Below are positions 38,689-48,690 of a stretch of DNA of 64,000 nucleotides, piece by piece; position 1 is the first letter of the stretch, and each line of letters starts with the position of its first letter. Where the stretch lies: NCBI GenBank assembly GCA_947585115.1, contig CANPWW010000003.1, forward strand, positions 1-64,000, in the 5' to 3' direction. Source of the DNA: an uncultured Monoglobus sp. (GTDB taxonomy: Bacteria; Bacillota; Clostridia; Monoglobales; Monoglobaceae). The position numbers and the translations under genes are program-made. The notes under the pieces are model-generated. The model had not been told where the DNA came from. It saw only the letters and a program-made list of their open reading frames with translations, and did no database searches.

Positions 38689-39954
38689 CTATTCGGCGGC
38701 TTGCGCTTCGGCCTCTTTTAGGCGGTACTCGTCCATGAGCCGCACGCAGCCGTCAAAATCCGTTTTTTTGTCAAACATCATATTGAAAAGACTTGCCACA
38801 TCGTCGGCGCTGTATCCGTTGATGCGGGTCGCCGCGGTGGAGACGCGCTCTTTTTCGGCGATCGAGGCCGCCGCGTCGGTGACAATTTTTGACTGTATGT
38901 TTGTTGTCTGGCCCTTAAAGCAGTTGACGGTGGATATCCCGTCAAAGGCCTTGTTGTAGTTTTCGGGCGCCGCGCAGAATTCCAGAAATTCAAGGGCGCT
39001 TTTGAGGTTCTCGCTGTTTTTGTTCAACATCATCATATTGAGGTTCCCGCCTTCGTACGTGCCGCCGTCCGTCGTGTTCATAAAAACGGGCATCAGCGCG
39101 AAGTCGTCGGCCGAGTATTTATTGCCCGGCTCAAAGTCGGTGTCGAACCAGGTGTCCCAGATAAAGGTCATGACCGCGTCGCCTGAGCCGATCGAGGGGC
39201 TTATGCCGTCCCAGCCGATCTTGGTGAAGTCGTTTCCGAACCAGCCCTTGTCGGCGGCGTCGGATATCCATTTTACCATATCGCGCACCTCGGATATGTC
39301 CGAGTAGGAGATCTCGTTGTTGTTGAGCTTTTCAAGCAGTTCGGGATTATCGGCAAATATCGGATCAAGTCCGAACTGCGGCATCCACGAGCAGCCGTTC
39401 GCGGGCCAGCAGATCGGCGTGTATCCTATGTCGGCGAGAGCCTGGCACAAAACGTCAAACTCGGCCTGCGTTGAGGCGGGCTTCAGTCCGAGGCTGTCAA
39501 GCAGCGTCTTGTTGTAGTAGCAGCCCGATACCGAGTTTTCCCAAAACGGCAGTCCCAGCAGATTTCCGTCCGCGTCCGTGCAGTATGCCCGCGCGCCGTC
39601 GGTCAGGTCGGACACCCATTTCTCGTCGCTCAGATAATAAAAATTGTCTTTTACGTCAAAGCGGTTCAGGTCGGCGTTGTGGAAGTGCATAAATATATCG
39701 GGAGCCTTTCCGCTCTTGAAATCTTTGGCTGCGGAGGTTTCGTATTCCTCATCCTCATAGGCTATGACTTCGATCTTGTTCCCGGTTTTTTCCTCGTACT
39801 GCCGAAAAATGCTTGTCATATAGCTTTTGTTAAGGTCGCTTTGCTTGCCCATTATCGACAGGGTGACTTTTTCCGAGCCGCCGCCCGCCGCGCATGAGCC
39901 GAGCGTCAGAGCCGCCGCGAGCGCCAATATCAGACTTATTATTTTTTTGCCCAT
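38689..39954 (-). CDS. extracellular solute-binding lipoprotein (family 1 type)
   Basis: lipobox 'TLGSCAAGG'; 'APDIFMHFHNADLNRF', 'GLPFWENSVSGCYYNKTLLDSLGLK'. Confidence 0.9.
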   Translation of the reverse strand: MGKKIISLILALAAALTLGSCAAGGGSEKVTLSIMGKQSDLNKSYMTSIFRQYEEKTGNKIEVIAYEDEEYETSAAKDFKSGKAPDIFMHFHNADLNRFDVKDNFYYLSDEKWVSDLTDGARAYCTDADGNLLGLPFWENSVSGCYYNKTLLDSLGLKPASTQAEFDVLCQALADIGYTPICWPANGCSWMPQFGLDPIFADNPELLEKLNNNEISYSDISEVRDMVKWISDAADKGWFGNDFTKIGWDGISPSIGSGDAVMTFIWDTWFDTDFEPGNKYSADDFALMPVFMNTTDGGTYEGGNLNMMMLNKNSENLKSALEFLEFCAAPENYNKAFDGISTVNCFKGQTTNIQSKIVTDAAASIAEKERVSTAATRINGYSADDVASLFNMMFDKKTDFDGCVRLMDEYRLKEAEAQAAE

Positions 39955-39955
39955 A

Positions 39956-42907
39956 TTATTTGTCTCCTTTTTCGTCCGATTGGTTCGGCGCGCTGTTCTT
40001 GTTTGTGAATCTGCCTATCATTTCCCGCGCTGTCGTCATGTTGAGCGGCTTTGAAAGGTGGCCGTTCATGCCCGAGTCAAGCGCGTTTTTCACGTCCTCG
40101 GCAAAGGTGTTGGCGGTCATCGCCACAATGGGAATGTCCGCCGCCTCGGGGTGGCTTGAGGCGCGTATCGCTCTCGTCGCGTCATAGCCGTTCATGTTCG
40201 GCATCTGCACGTCCATCAGGATCATATCAAAATGCCCCGGCTCGGACTTTTCGAACATATCCACAGCCTCGCGTCCGTCGGCCGCGCGCTCGCTTGTGGC
40301 GCCCTCCATACCCAGCATTTCGGTGAGTATCTCGGCGTTGAGGTCGTTGTCCTCGGCGATGAGGAAATGCAGTCCTTCCATAACGTTCGCGTCCGCGACG
40401 TCGGGTTCGGGCTGTTCCGCGTGTTTGATAAACAGCGGCTTGATCGTCTGCCAGAATGTCGAGGCGAAAAACGGTTTCGGCATAAACGCGTTTATGCCCG
40501 CTTCCCGCGCCTCGATCTCTATATCGCTCCAGTCGTACGATGTCAGCACCAGGATCGGGATCTCGTCCCCGACCTGTTCGCGTATCCTGCGCGCGGTCTC
40601 GACGCCGTCCAGACCCGGCATTTTCCAGTCGAGCAGAATAACGTCAAAGTCCTCGCCCTTTCGGTGCGCCTCCAGCGCGGTCTTTACGGCGGACACGCCG
40701 TCCGTTTCATACTCGACCTTCATGCCAGCGTCAAGCATGAGCTCGCGTATATTGAGGCAGACTTCCTCCTCGTCGTCGGTGACGAGTATGCGCGAGACCT
40801 CCTGTTTGATCCAGCTTTCCGTTTCATCTTTTTCGGGATAGGCGAACGACAACTCAACCGTAAATGTGCTGCCCTTGCCGGGTTCGCTCTCGACGTGGAT
40901 AATTCCGCCCATCAGGTCAACGAGATTTTTGGTTATCGCCATTCCCAGGCCGGTGCCCTGTATCTTGTTTGTGACCGAGCTGATCTCTCTGCTGAACGGA
41001 TTGAATATCTGCTCCCTGAACTCCTTGCTCATGCCTATTCCGTTGTCCTTAACGACGAATCTAAGCTTGGCGTATTGCTTGAGCGGGTCGGGTATGTCGC
41101 ACACGAAGAACTCGATTTTCCCGTTATCGGGAGTGTATTTTATCGCGTTTGACAGCAGATTTATCAAAATCTGATTGAGACGCAGCTTGTCGCCGATAAG
41201 CTGTTCGGGCGGCGTGCCCTGCACGTGCATTTTAAAGTCCTGATGCTTCGCTTTCGCCTGGGGCATCAGTATGATATTAAGCTCCTCCAGCAGCTCGGGC
41301 AGGCTGAAACAGTCCACGTTCAAAGAGGTCTTGCCGCTTTCGATCTTGCTCATGTCCAGAACATCGTTGATAAGGCTGAGCAGATGATGGCCCGACGCTG
41401 TGATCTTTCGGGTATATTCCCGAACTTTTTCGGGCTTATCCGCGTCCTTTTCAAGCAGCACCGAAAATCCCACGATCGCGTTCATCGGCGTGCGTATGTC
41501 GTGCGACATGTTGGACAAAAAGTTGCTCTTGGCCTCGTTGGCGCTTCTGGCAGCGGTAAGCGCCTCCTGAAGCTTTTGGTTCATCTGGCGCTCAAGGGTC
41601 CTGTCCGAGAGCACGACTATATATTTCTTTATATTCTGAATGTCCATGTGGTATATGGTCATTCTGTACCAGCGGCGCTCGCCTGTGCCCTGGTGGGTGT
41701 ACTCATACTCGCGGTCACGGCTTTCGTGGAGCGGGATCGCTTCAAACTCGTCGCGCGGGATGACCACCTCGACTCCCGGCGCGCATCTTTCAAGCACCTT
41801 TATGTTTTCTCTCGCCTCTTTCACGGGGATACCCAAAAGCCGCTCGATGTTCGGGCTTATGTAATCCACGCCGAAGTTTTCGGAATCGAGCATTATAAAG
41901 ATATCGTCAACGTTGTTGGAGAGAACGTCAAACATGCGTTCTCTGTATTTTAGCTCGGTCTTGTCCTTGCGCGACTGCTTGCGCGCCCGCAGAATAAGCA
42001 GCACGATAACAGCCGCGAACACGAGCAGGAAGATTATGATAAAGACGTTTATCGTGGTTTTCTGGACCGAGAGGAACCCCGCGCTGATAACGCTCTGGGG
42101 CACCGTGCTGAGCATGATGTAGTTTTGGTAACCGACGGGCTGATACGAAATGCAGTACCGCGTGCCGCCTATTTTGCAGTTGAGCAGGCCCGAAGTTCCG
42201 CTCTGCCAATCGTTTTGTATTTTCTCAAACTCGCTGTCGTCCAGATCGGACGCGGCCTTTAGATATACCAGATAGTTGCCGAACACGTTGCCTCCGGTCT
42301 GAGTGGATAAAAGCACGTTTCCGTCGCTTTGAACAACAAAGCACCTCGCCTTGCCCGAAAACGCGTCGACTTTCAGAGAGCTTGCCATGTCCGCGTTGGT
42401 GTAGCTTATCGCCACCGCGTCATATCCGAAACCGTTGTATTCGCCGTGGGGCGCGGGCACCGCGAAAACGATGACCTCGCGTCCGTCCGCGAGCGTCTCG
42501 CTCGACATGACCGGCTCGCTCAGCGGAGCGGCGCCGCCGAGAGTCATGGCGCTTTTCGCTCCGTCCAAATTTATGCACGACGAGTCCCAGGCGATAAAAT
42601 AAAAGTCCGAAAATCCCCAGTATGTCTGTTCCTTTTTGATAAAATCGGGAACCGCGCCGTTTGACGCGGCGCTGTTTTCGGAGATATAGTCCTCCCAGCT
42701 TTCAAGCAGTCCCCAGTTTTGATCGACAAAAGCGCCGAATGAGCGGTTGACTTGGCTGTATATCTCGGTCAGATGGTCCGTGCTGTCCTCGTATATCCGC
42801 TTGGAAATATAATTAAAATAAAACGCGCCGATGGCGATGACCGCGATGGCGACCAGGCACATCAGCAGCGGCAGCAGTATTTTCCCGAACCGTTTTTTAT
42901 TGTACAT
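39956..42907 (-). CDS. hybrid sensor histidine kinase with two C-terminal receiver domains
   Basis: TM-extracellular-TM, PAS-like, 'SNMSHDIRTPMNAIVGFS' H-box, 'VKDNGIGM...GTGLGMAITKNLV', receivers 'VILLDWKMPGLDG' and 'MILMDVQMPNMNG'. Confidence 0.95.
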   Translation of the reverse strand: MYNKKRFGKILLPLLMCLVAIAVIAIGAFYFNYISKRIYEDSTDHLTEIYSQVNRSFGAFVDQNWGLLESWEDYISENSAASNGAVPDFIKKEQTYWGFSDFYFIAWDSSCINLDGAKSAMTLGGAAPLSEPVMSSETLADGREVIVFAVPAPHGEYNGFGYDAVAISYTNADMASSLKVDAFSGKARCFVVQSDGNVLLSTQTGGNVFGNYLVYLKAASDLDDSEFEKIQNDWQSGTSGLLNCKIGGTRYCISYQPVGYQNYIMLSTVPQSVISAGFLSVQKTTINVFIIIFLLVFAAVIVLLILRARKQSRKDKTELKYRERMFDVLSNNVDDIFIMLDSENFGVDYISPNIERLLGIPVKEARENIKVLERCAPGVEVVIPRDEFEAIPLHESRDREYEYTHQGTGERRWYRMTIYHMDIQNIKKYIVVLSDRTLERQMNQKLQEALTAARSANEAKSNFLSNMSHDIRTPMNAIVGFSVLLEKDADKPEKVREYTRKITASGHHLLSLINDVLDMSKIESGKTSLNVDCFSLPELLEELNIILMPQAKAKHQDFKMHVQGTPPEQLIGDKLRLNQILINLLSNAIKYTPDNGKIEFFVCDIPDPLKQYAKLRFVVKDNGIGMSKEFREQIFNPFSREISSVTNKIQGTGLGMAITKNLVDLMGGIIHVESEPGKGSTFTVELSFAYPEKDETESWIKQEVSRILVTDDEEEVCLNIRELMLDAGMKVEYETDGVSAVKTALEAHRKGEDFDVILLDWKMPGLDGVETARRIREQVGDEIPILVLTSYDWSDIEIEAREAGINAFMPKPFFASTFWQTIKPLFIKHAEQPEPDVADANVMEGLHFLIAEDNDLNAEILTEMLGMEGATSERAADGREAVDMFEKSEPGHFDMILMDVQMPNMNGYDATRAIRASSHPEAADIPIVAMTANTFAEDVKNALDSGMNGHLSKPLNMTTAREMIGRFTNKNSAPNQSDEKGDK

Positions 42908-43004
42908 TTTTACTCTCCTTAAAACAGGGATGTGTTCTTAATAATTACCCATTATAGTATTCTATCATGAGCGTGCGAAAAAGTCAATTAAAATTAAGCG
43001 AAAG

Positions 43005-43031
43005 GCTCCCCGTTTATTCGGGGAGCCCGAT
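43005..43031 (-). terminator. terminator downstream of xylB
   Basis: ggctccccgtttattcggggagcc. Confidence 0.8.
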
Positions 43032-43037
43032 ATTTGA

Positions 43038-44567
43038 TTATCTCAAAATTTCAGCTACTTTCGCGAACTGCGGCTTGAGCGCCCGGTAGATGCCGCGGTA
43101 TACGGGGAAGTATTTTTTGTAAGTTTCAACGTTTTCGGGTATCGGCTTGATCGTGTCCTTAACGCTGATGACTGCCTCGCATGCCTCGGGAACGCTCTTG
43201 TATATTCCCGCTCCCACCGCAGCCAGCAGCGCCACGCCCAGCGCGGGGCCTTCGGAAACGTTTATCGTGTTGATGTCGCAGTCAAACATGTCGGCCTGCA
43301 TCTGGCGCCACAGCTTGCTCTTGCCGCCGCCGCCCGACGCGCGCACCTCCGAGGTGTCAACGCCCATGCTTCTGATTATGTCAAGGCAGTCGTTCAGGCT
43401 GTACGCAACGCCCTCCATAACGGCGCGCAGCATATCGTATTTGTTGTGGCGAGCCGAGAGACCGAAGAACACGCCCTTCGCCGCGGGGTCGTTTATCGGG
43501 CTTCTCTCGCCCATCATGTAGGGCAGATAGATCAGACCCTCGCAGCCCGGAGCAACTCTCTCCGCCTGCTTATCCATCAGGTAGTACGGGTCGGCGCCCA
43601 TGCCCTCCGCCGCGTCCATCTCGGCGTGGCAGAAGTTGTCGCGGTACCATTTGAGCGACAGTCCGGCGCCCTGGGTGCAGCCCATAACGTGCCACTTTCC
43701 GGGAACGGCGTGGCACAGAATGTGCATTCTGCCGCCCTTGTCGATTTCAAGATTGTCCATGTGAGCAAAAACGACGCCCGACGTTCCGATAGTTGACGAG
43801 ATGATGCCGGGTTTCACTATGCCGTTGCCCACGGCGCCCGCGGCCTGGTCACCCGCGCCGCCCACAACGATCGTGCCCTCGCTGAGCCCCGTCAGCTCCG
43901 CGGCCTCGGCGTGGACCGTTCCGGTCACCTCGCATGACTCATACATCTTACCCAGCAGGCTTTTGTCTATGTTTAATTTCTCAAGTATCTCATCCGACCA
44001 GCAGCGGTTTCTGATGTCCATCAGCTGCATTCCGCTAGCGTCCGAAACCTCGGTGGCGAACTCGCCGGTCAGCTTGTATCTTATGTAGTCCTTGGGAAGC
44101 AGTATCTTGGCGGCCTTCGCGTAAAGCTCGGGCTCGTTTTTCTGCACCCACAGTATTTTCGCCGCCGTGAAGCCCGTGATCGCGGGGCTGCCGGTTATCT
44201 CGATCAACTTGTCTCTGCCGATCTTCTCGGTCAGCTCGTCGGCTTCGGCGGTGGTTCTCTGGTCGCACCAGATGATCGACTTGCGCAGCACGTTTCCGTC
44301 TTTGTCCAGCATAACCAGACCGTGCATCTGTCCCGAAAGTCCGACGCCCTTGATGTCCTTGGGGTCAACGCCCGACATTTCGATAACCGCCTTAACGCTT
44401 GAATAGGTGGCGTGCCACCAGTCCTCGGGGTCCTGCTCGGCCCAGCCGATCTTCGGCTGATAGAGCGGGTATTCCACCAAATAGTCGGCCATAACGGTAC
44501 CCTTTTCGTCAAACAGCACGGTTTTTGTGCCGCTGGTGCCGATATCAACGCCTACAACATATCTCAT
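43038..44567 (-). CDS. xylB: xylulokinase
   Basis: FGGY kinase: 'VGVDIGTSGTKTVLFD', 'GLSGQMHGLVMLD', 'ASGGGGKSKLWRQMQADM'. Confidence 0.94.
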   Translation of the reverse strand: MRYVVGVDIGTSGTKTVLFDEKGTVMADYLVEYPLYQPKIGWAEQDPEDWWHATYSSVKAVIEMSGVDPKDIKGVGLSGQMHGLVMLDKDGNVLRKSIIWCDQRTTAEADELTEKIGRDKLIEITGSPAITGFTAAKILWVQKNEPELYAKAAKILLPKDYIRYKLTGEFATEVSDASGMQLMDIRNRCWSDEILEKLNIDKSLLGKMYESCEVTGTVHAEAAELTGLSEGTIVVGGAGDQAAGAVGNGIVKPGIISSTIGTSGVVFAHMDNLEIDKGGRMHILCHAVPGKWHVMGCTQGAGLSLKWYRDNFCHAEMDAAEGMGADPYYLMDKQAERVAPGCEGLIYLPYMMGERSPINDPAAKGVFFGLSARHNKYDMLRAVMEGVAYSLNDCLDIIRSMGVDTSEVRASGGGGKSKLWRQMQADMFDCDINTINVSEGPALGVALLAAVGAGIYKSVPEACEAVISVKDTIKPIPENVETYKKYFPVYRGIYRALKPQFAKVAEILR

Positions 44568-44648
44568 TTTCCAACACTCCTTTTTCGGTTAAATAAATTT
44601 ATTAATATAAATATAACATATCATGCTTAATATTGCAATGATTATTTG

Positions 44649-45389
44649 TTATTTCGCAAGACTTATATAAAGATCAAGCTGCTTTTCCTCAAGCTCTGCC
44701 AACAAGTCTGAGAACGGCTCAAGTCTGCCCTCCGCGGCATAATCCTCAAGCGCGTTATAATAATCCAGTCTGTTTTCTTTGGCGATCGACACGGGGAGGA
44801 GACCAGCGGACATAAGCTGATAATTCATAAGCAGCCTTGCCGTTCTGCCGTTTCCGTCAATAAACGGGTGTATCCGCACAAATTCAGCGTGCGTCCAAGC
44901 CGCGTATTCGATCGGACCGAGCGAGTCTTTTTTTACGTCAAGCTCGGCGTAAAATGCTTTTATTTGGTTATACATGTCCATGCCCGACGGCGGCGTGTGG
45001 GAGGCTCCGGTAATGCGAACCTCCTGATTTCTGTATATTCCGCCCGGCATGATATTCTCGGTCAGGATCTCGTGCAGGTCTTTCACGATGTTTTCATCAA
45101 GAGGCTTTTTTTCACTAATACATTTTTTTACGTATTTATACGCTTTGCTGTGGTTAACCACCTCGTATACCTCGCGCAGTTCTTTTCCGCCGACCGATAT
45201 GCCGTCGTCAAGAAGCAGCTTGGTTTCGATCAGCGTAAGCGTGTTGCCCTCAATGGCGGTCGAGTTATGCGTGAATGTCAGTTCAAAATCTTTTTCGTAG
45301 GACGACAAAGTAATCCTGTTAATTTTCTCCTTAACAGAATTATATTTTTTTGCTTTTTCAATAATTCTTTCATAACTCATACGAAGCAC
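44649..45389 (-). CDS. Fic family protein (class II-like, N-terminal inhibitory motif)
   Basis: 'HPFIDGNGRTARLLMNYQL' Fic motif; 'STAIEGNT' inhibitory motif. Confidence 0.93.
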   Translation of the reverse strand: MLRMSYERIIEKAKKYNSVKEKINRITLSSYEKDFELTFTHNSTAIEGNTLTLIETKLLLDDGISVGGKELREVYEVVNHSKAYKYVKKCISEKKPLDENIVKDLHEILTENIMPGGIYRNQEVRITGASHTPPSGMDMYNQIKAFYAELDVKKDSLGPIEYAAWTHAEFVRIHPFIDGNGRTARLLMNYQLMSAGLLPVSIAKENRLDYYNALEDYAAEGRLEPFSDLLAELEEKQLDLYISLAK

Positions 45390-45489
45390 CGCCGAATAAC
45401 ATTTTATACATTATACCACAAAAATATATCCAAATCAATATCCGAATTAAATTTAATGCGAAAGCATAAATTTAACCGGAGGTGGTTTT

Positions 45490-46599
45490 ATGAGATGGCT
45501 CAGAGGCGCGGTCATGCTGTGCCTTTGCTGCATGATCCTGTGTCTGGGGCTTTGGCCCGAGCGCTGCATGAGCGCGGCGGCGGACGCTCTGGCGCTGTGC
45601 GCGTCGTCGGTTATACCGTCGCTGTTCCCGTTTTTTGTCGCCAGCAATCTGCTTGTGGCGCTGGGCGGCGCCGAAATATGCGGCAGAGCGCTGAGCGGCG
45701 TCATGCGGCCCGCGTTCAGAGTAGACGGCAGCGGCGCGCTGGCGGTGGTCCTCGGGATAGTCAGCGGCTATCCTGTCGGCGCGGGCTGCGCCGCGGAGCT
45801 TTACAACTCGGGCAGAATATCCAAAACCGAGGCGGAGCGGCTGCTGTGTTTCTGCAACAATTCGGGCCCGCTGTTTATAATCGGCACGGTGGGCGCCGCC
45901 ATGAGCGGCAGCGCCCGCATCGGCGGAATATTATATATGATCCACATAGCCGCGGCGCTGCTGGCGGGCTTTGTGACCGCGCGCCTCATCCGCGGAGAGG
46001 AGGAAGTGATAAACCCGAGGCTTGTAAAAAAACATCACGCGGCCGCGTTTATGGCGGACGCGCTCGGCGGCTCGGTGGCAAAGAGCGTCACGACGATCCT
46101 GAACGTGTGCGGCTTTGTGGTGTTTTTTGCGGTGGCGGAGAGCGTCATTCCGCGGTTTTGCGGACACGAGTTTTTGAACTGCCTGCTCGAGATAACGGGC
46201 GGTATCGCCGAGGTCTCAAAAATGAGCATGGCGCCGGGCATAAAATTCCCGCTTATCTCGATGTTTCTGGCGCTGTCGGGTTTGTCGGTGTTTTTCCAGA
46301 CCGCCTCGATCATCTCGGGCAGCGGCCTTTCGATGAAGTACTACGCGCTGGGCAAGGTGGTCCAGGCGGCATTCGCCCTCGGCCTGACCTTCGCCGCCGC
46401 GCCGCTTTTGGGCGGAGGCTTCGCGGCCGCGTTTATGACGGACAGCGGACAGCTTTCGGAATATTCTATGTATCTTTACACTCTGCCGCCGCTTGACATA
46501 AAGCGTTATCTTATACTGGTAGGCGGCGAGGTCCTTTGGTGCGCGCTTATCATCGGCGGACTGTGGCTCGCGACAAAAATTCTGCCCGATAAGGATTGA
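45490..46599 (+). CDS. ylbJ: sporulation integral membrane protein YlbJ-like
   Basis: 'SVIPSLFPFFVASNLLV', 'GIVSGYPVGAGCAAELYNSGRISKTEAERLLCFCNNSGPLFIIGTVG'. Confidence 0.93.
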   Translation: MRWLRGAVMLCLCCMILCLGLWPERCMSAAADALALCASSVIPSLFPFFVASNLLVALGGAEICGRALSGVMRPAFRVDGSGALAVVLGIVSGYPVGAGCAAELYNSGRISKTEAERLLCFCNNSGPLFIIGTVGAAMSGSARIGGILYMIHIAAALLAGFVTARLIRGEEEVINPRLVKKHHAAAFMADALGGSVAKSVTTILNVCGFVVFFAVAESVIPRFCGHEFLNCLLEITGGIAEVSKMSMAPGIKFPLISMFLALSGLSVFFQTASIISGSGLSMKYYALGKVVQAAFALGLTFAAAPLLGGGFAAAFMTDSGQLSEYSMYLYTLPPLDIKRYLILVGGEVLWCALIIGGLWLATKILPDKD

Positions 46600-46656
46600 C
46601 ACTTTTCGGCGCGTGTGATAAAATCGAGTCATGAACCAATGCGGAGGAGCAAGCGA

Positions 46657-46833
46657 ATGAACAGCAAGTGCGAGGAATGTATATATTATGATTACGATGA
46701 GGACTACGAGGAATATGTCTGCCTCGCCAACATGGACGAGGACGACATGGCGAGGATAATGCTCGGGCGGCACAAGGAATGTCCGTTCTACCGCCCCGGT
46801 GACGATTACACCATCGTCCGCAAACAAAACTGA
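46657..46833 (+). CDS. small Cys-containing DUF6472-like protein
   Basis: 'CEECIYYDYDEDYEEYVCLANMDEDDMARIMLGRHKECPFYRPGDDYTIVRKQ'. Confidence 0.7.
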   Translation: MNSKCEECIYYDYDEDYEEYVCLANMDEDDMARIMLGRHKECPFYRPGDDYTIVRKQN

Positions 46834-46933
46834 AATCCCGTGCGGAGATCACGCGGCCGCACGCAAACAAAACCTATAAAAGCCGAACGCTCCGCGGCTT
46901 TTTTTATTTTTATAAAATTTTTGAAAAAATATC

Positions 46934-46962
46934 TTGACAAATAATTCTATATAGTGTAGAAT
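46934..46962 (+). promoter_or_regulatory. sigma-A-like promoter upstream of the SLH protein gene
   Basis: TTGACA-N17-TAGAAT. Confidence 0.7.
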
Positions 46963-47139
46963 ATAAATATGCTACAAATCGTAGAACATAAATTCGATAC
47001 GAATAAGCGATTTAAATCGTCAAATTATATTACAAAAATAAACAATATAATAAAAATATGGGACAAGCGTGAACAAAACCGGTTATTTTGTCGTCATATT
47101 ATATAGAACTATATTTACAAAAAAGAAAGGATGAATTTT

Positions 47140-48510
47140 ATGAAAAAGTTTAGTTGTATTATTATCGCGCTGGCGCTTATGCTCGGCTCGCTGAACGCGT
47201 TCGCCGCGGGCAGGTACATGACCCACGAATGGAAAATGACCGCGGGACCGTCCGAGATCAGTTCCGAGGATATTTGGTATCAATGTTCGTTTGACGCCGA
47301 GCTTGACGCGTCATTTGAGAAAACATGGGTGTATGACATGTCGGAAAACGGACGTCTCAGACTTACCGTCACTCGCACTCACGCGGTGCGGGCGGATATG
47401 GGATACGGCCCGACAAGTCCCGGTCAGTTTTTGGTGACGTTTAGAAAAGACGGCAAAGACTACAGCTTCATCGACACGACAGGCGCGATGAGCGGAGCAT
47501 TCGGCAGCAACAGCTCGTTTGAGGTGTATAACAACTATAACGTTATCGACGAGGAAGAGGGTTATATCAGATGTTATGAAAACCCCGATGAGGATATGTG
47601 GCTGCTGCATGTCAACATGAACGTCGAGACAATCGGCAAAAGGTCGATCAGCCTGTTTGCCTATAACGCGAACGCGGGCATTGAAAACAACAGGTACCTT
47701 GAAAAGACAAACACGATAAAGGTGCCCGATTCGGATATCAGAGAAAACGAGGCGTCAAAGGACGGCGGCAAGTATGTCTACGCCGAGGCAACGCCCGAAC
47801 CGACAAGGCCCTCCGAGGATCCTTCGGCTGCAAGGAGCCCCAAATCGACCGCGGCGCCTTTGCCGACGAGAACTCCCGCAAGCGCGGCTGCCCCGGCCGC
47901 GGAACCAAAAAACAGCGCCGACCTGATCGCCGACCTGACCGCTTTGGGGATAGTGACCGGCGATCCGAGCGGAGATATGCGCCTCGGCGAGCCAATAACC
48001 CGCGCCGAAATGGCGGCGATAATATGCCGTCTGCGCGCGATGACCGAAGTTCCCGAGCCCGTCGACACGATTTTCAGCGATGTCAAAGGCGGCTTCTGGG
48101 CGTCGGGATACATAAACGAGGCCTATAACAGCAAGGCAATCAACGGTTATGACGACGGAACTTTCCGCCCGAATAACAATGTCACGTATCAAGAGGCGGT
48201 AAAAATGATAATGGCGCTTCTGGGATACGCGCCCAAGGCCGACGAGTTCGGAGGCTATCCCGAAGGGTACCTGACCGCCGCCGAGCAGAGCGGCATCACG
48301 GTCGGATCGGAGTTTGAGCCCGAAGCTCCATGCGTGCGCGGCGATGTGTTTATATTCGCAGAAAGGGCGCTTGACACTCCGCTGATGACGCAAACGAGTT
48401 ACGGCTCGGATGGAGCGGGAAGCTATGTGATCTGCGACGGCAGCCGCAGTGAAAAAGGCGAGGTTCTCGTGCCGCTCCATACCCTGAGGACCGACATGTT
48501 CGGAAAATAA
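47140..48510 (+). CDS. secreted protein with C-terminal SLH domains
   Basis: signal peptide; SLH 'ALGIVTGDPSGDMRLGEPITRAEMAAIICRL', 'FSDVKGGFWASGYINEAYNSKAINGYDDGTFRPNNNVTYQEAVKMIMALLGY'. Confidence 0.9.
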   Translation: MKKFSCIIIALALMLGSLNAFAAGRYMTHEWKMTAGPSEISSEDIWYQCSFDAELDASFEKTWVYDMSENGRLRLTVTRTHAVRADMGYGPTSPGQFLVTFRKDGKDYSFIDTTGAMSGAFGSNSSFEVYNNYNVIDEEEGYIRCYENPDEDMWLLHVNMNVETIGKRSISLFAYNANAGIENNRYLEKTNTIKVPDSDIRENEASKDGGKYVYAEATPEPTRPSEDPSAARSPKSTAAPLPTRTPASAAAPAAEPKNSADLIADLTALGIVTGDPSGDMRLGEPITRAEMAAIICRLRAMTEVPEPVDTIFSDVKGGFWASGYINEAYNSKAINGYDDGTFRPNNNVTYQEAVKMIMALLGYAPKADEFGGYPEGYLTAAEQSGITVGSEFEPEAPCVRGDVFIFAERALDTPLMTQTSYGSDGAGSYVICDGSRSEKGEVLVPLHTLRTDMFGK

Positions 48511-48527
48511 TCAAACATATGAAATTT

Positions 48528-48558
48528 ACGGCTCCCGCATTAAATGCGGGAGTTTTTG
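48528..48558 (+). terminator. Rho-independent terminator
   Basis: ggctcccgcattaaatgcgggagttttt. Confidence 0.75.
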
Positions 48559-48690
48559 AATAAACAGATCAGATCCGAGCAGATCGACAAAAACTTTTTT
48601 ACGCAAATCTCTGTACAAATTTTTGCTTATATAGTATGATATAATCAAGACAAACTAAAGAGTCTATAAAATTCACGGAGGAGATATAAA

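Noticed and set aside
44868-46496. 542-aa + strand ORF overlapping fic (antisense) and ylbJ (different frame)
   Set aside because: Arg/Gly-rich out-of-frame translation; fic and ylbJ are clear.
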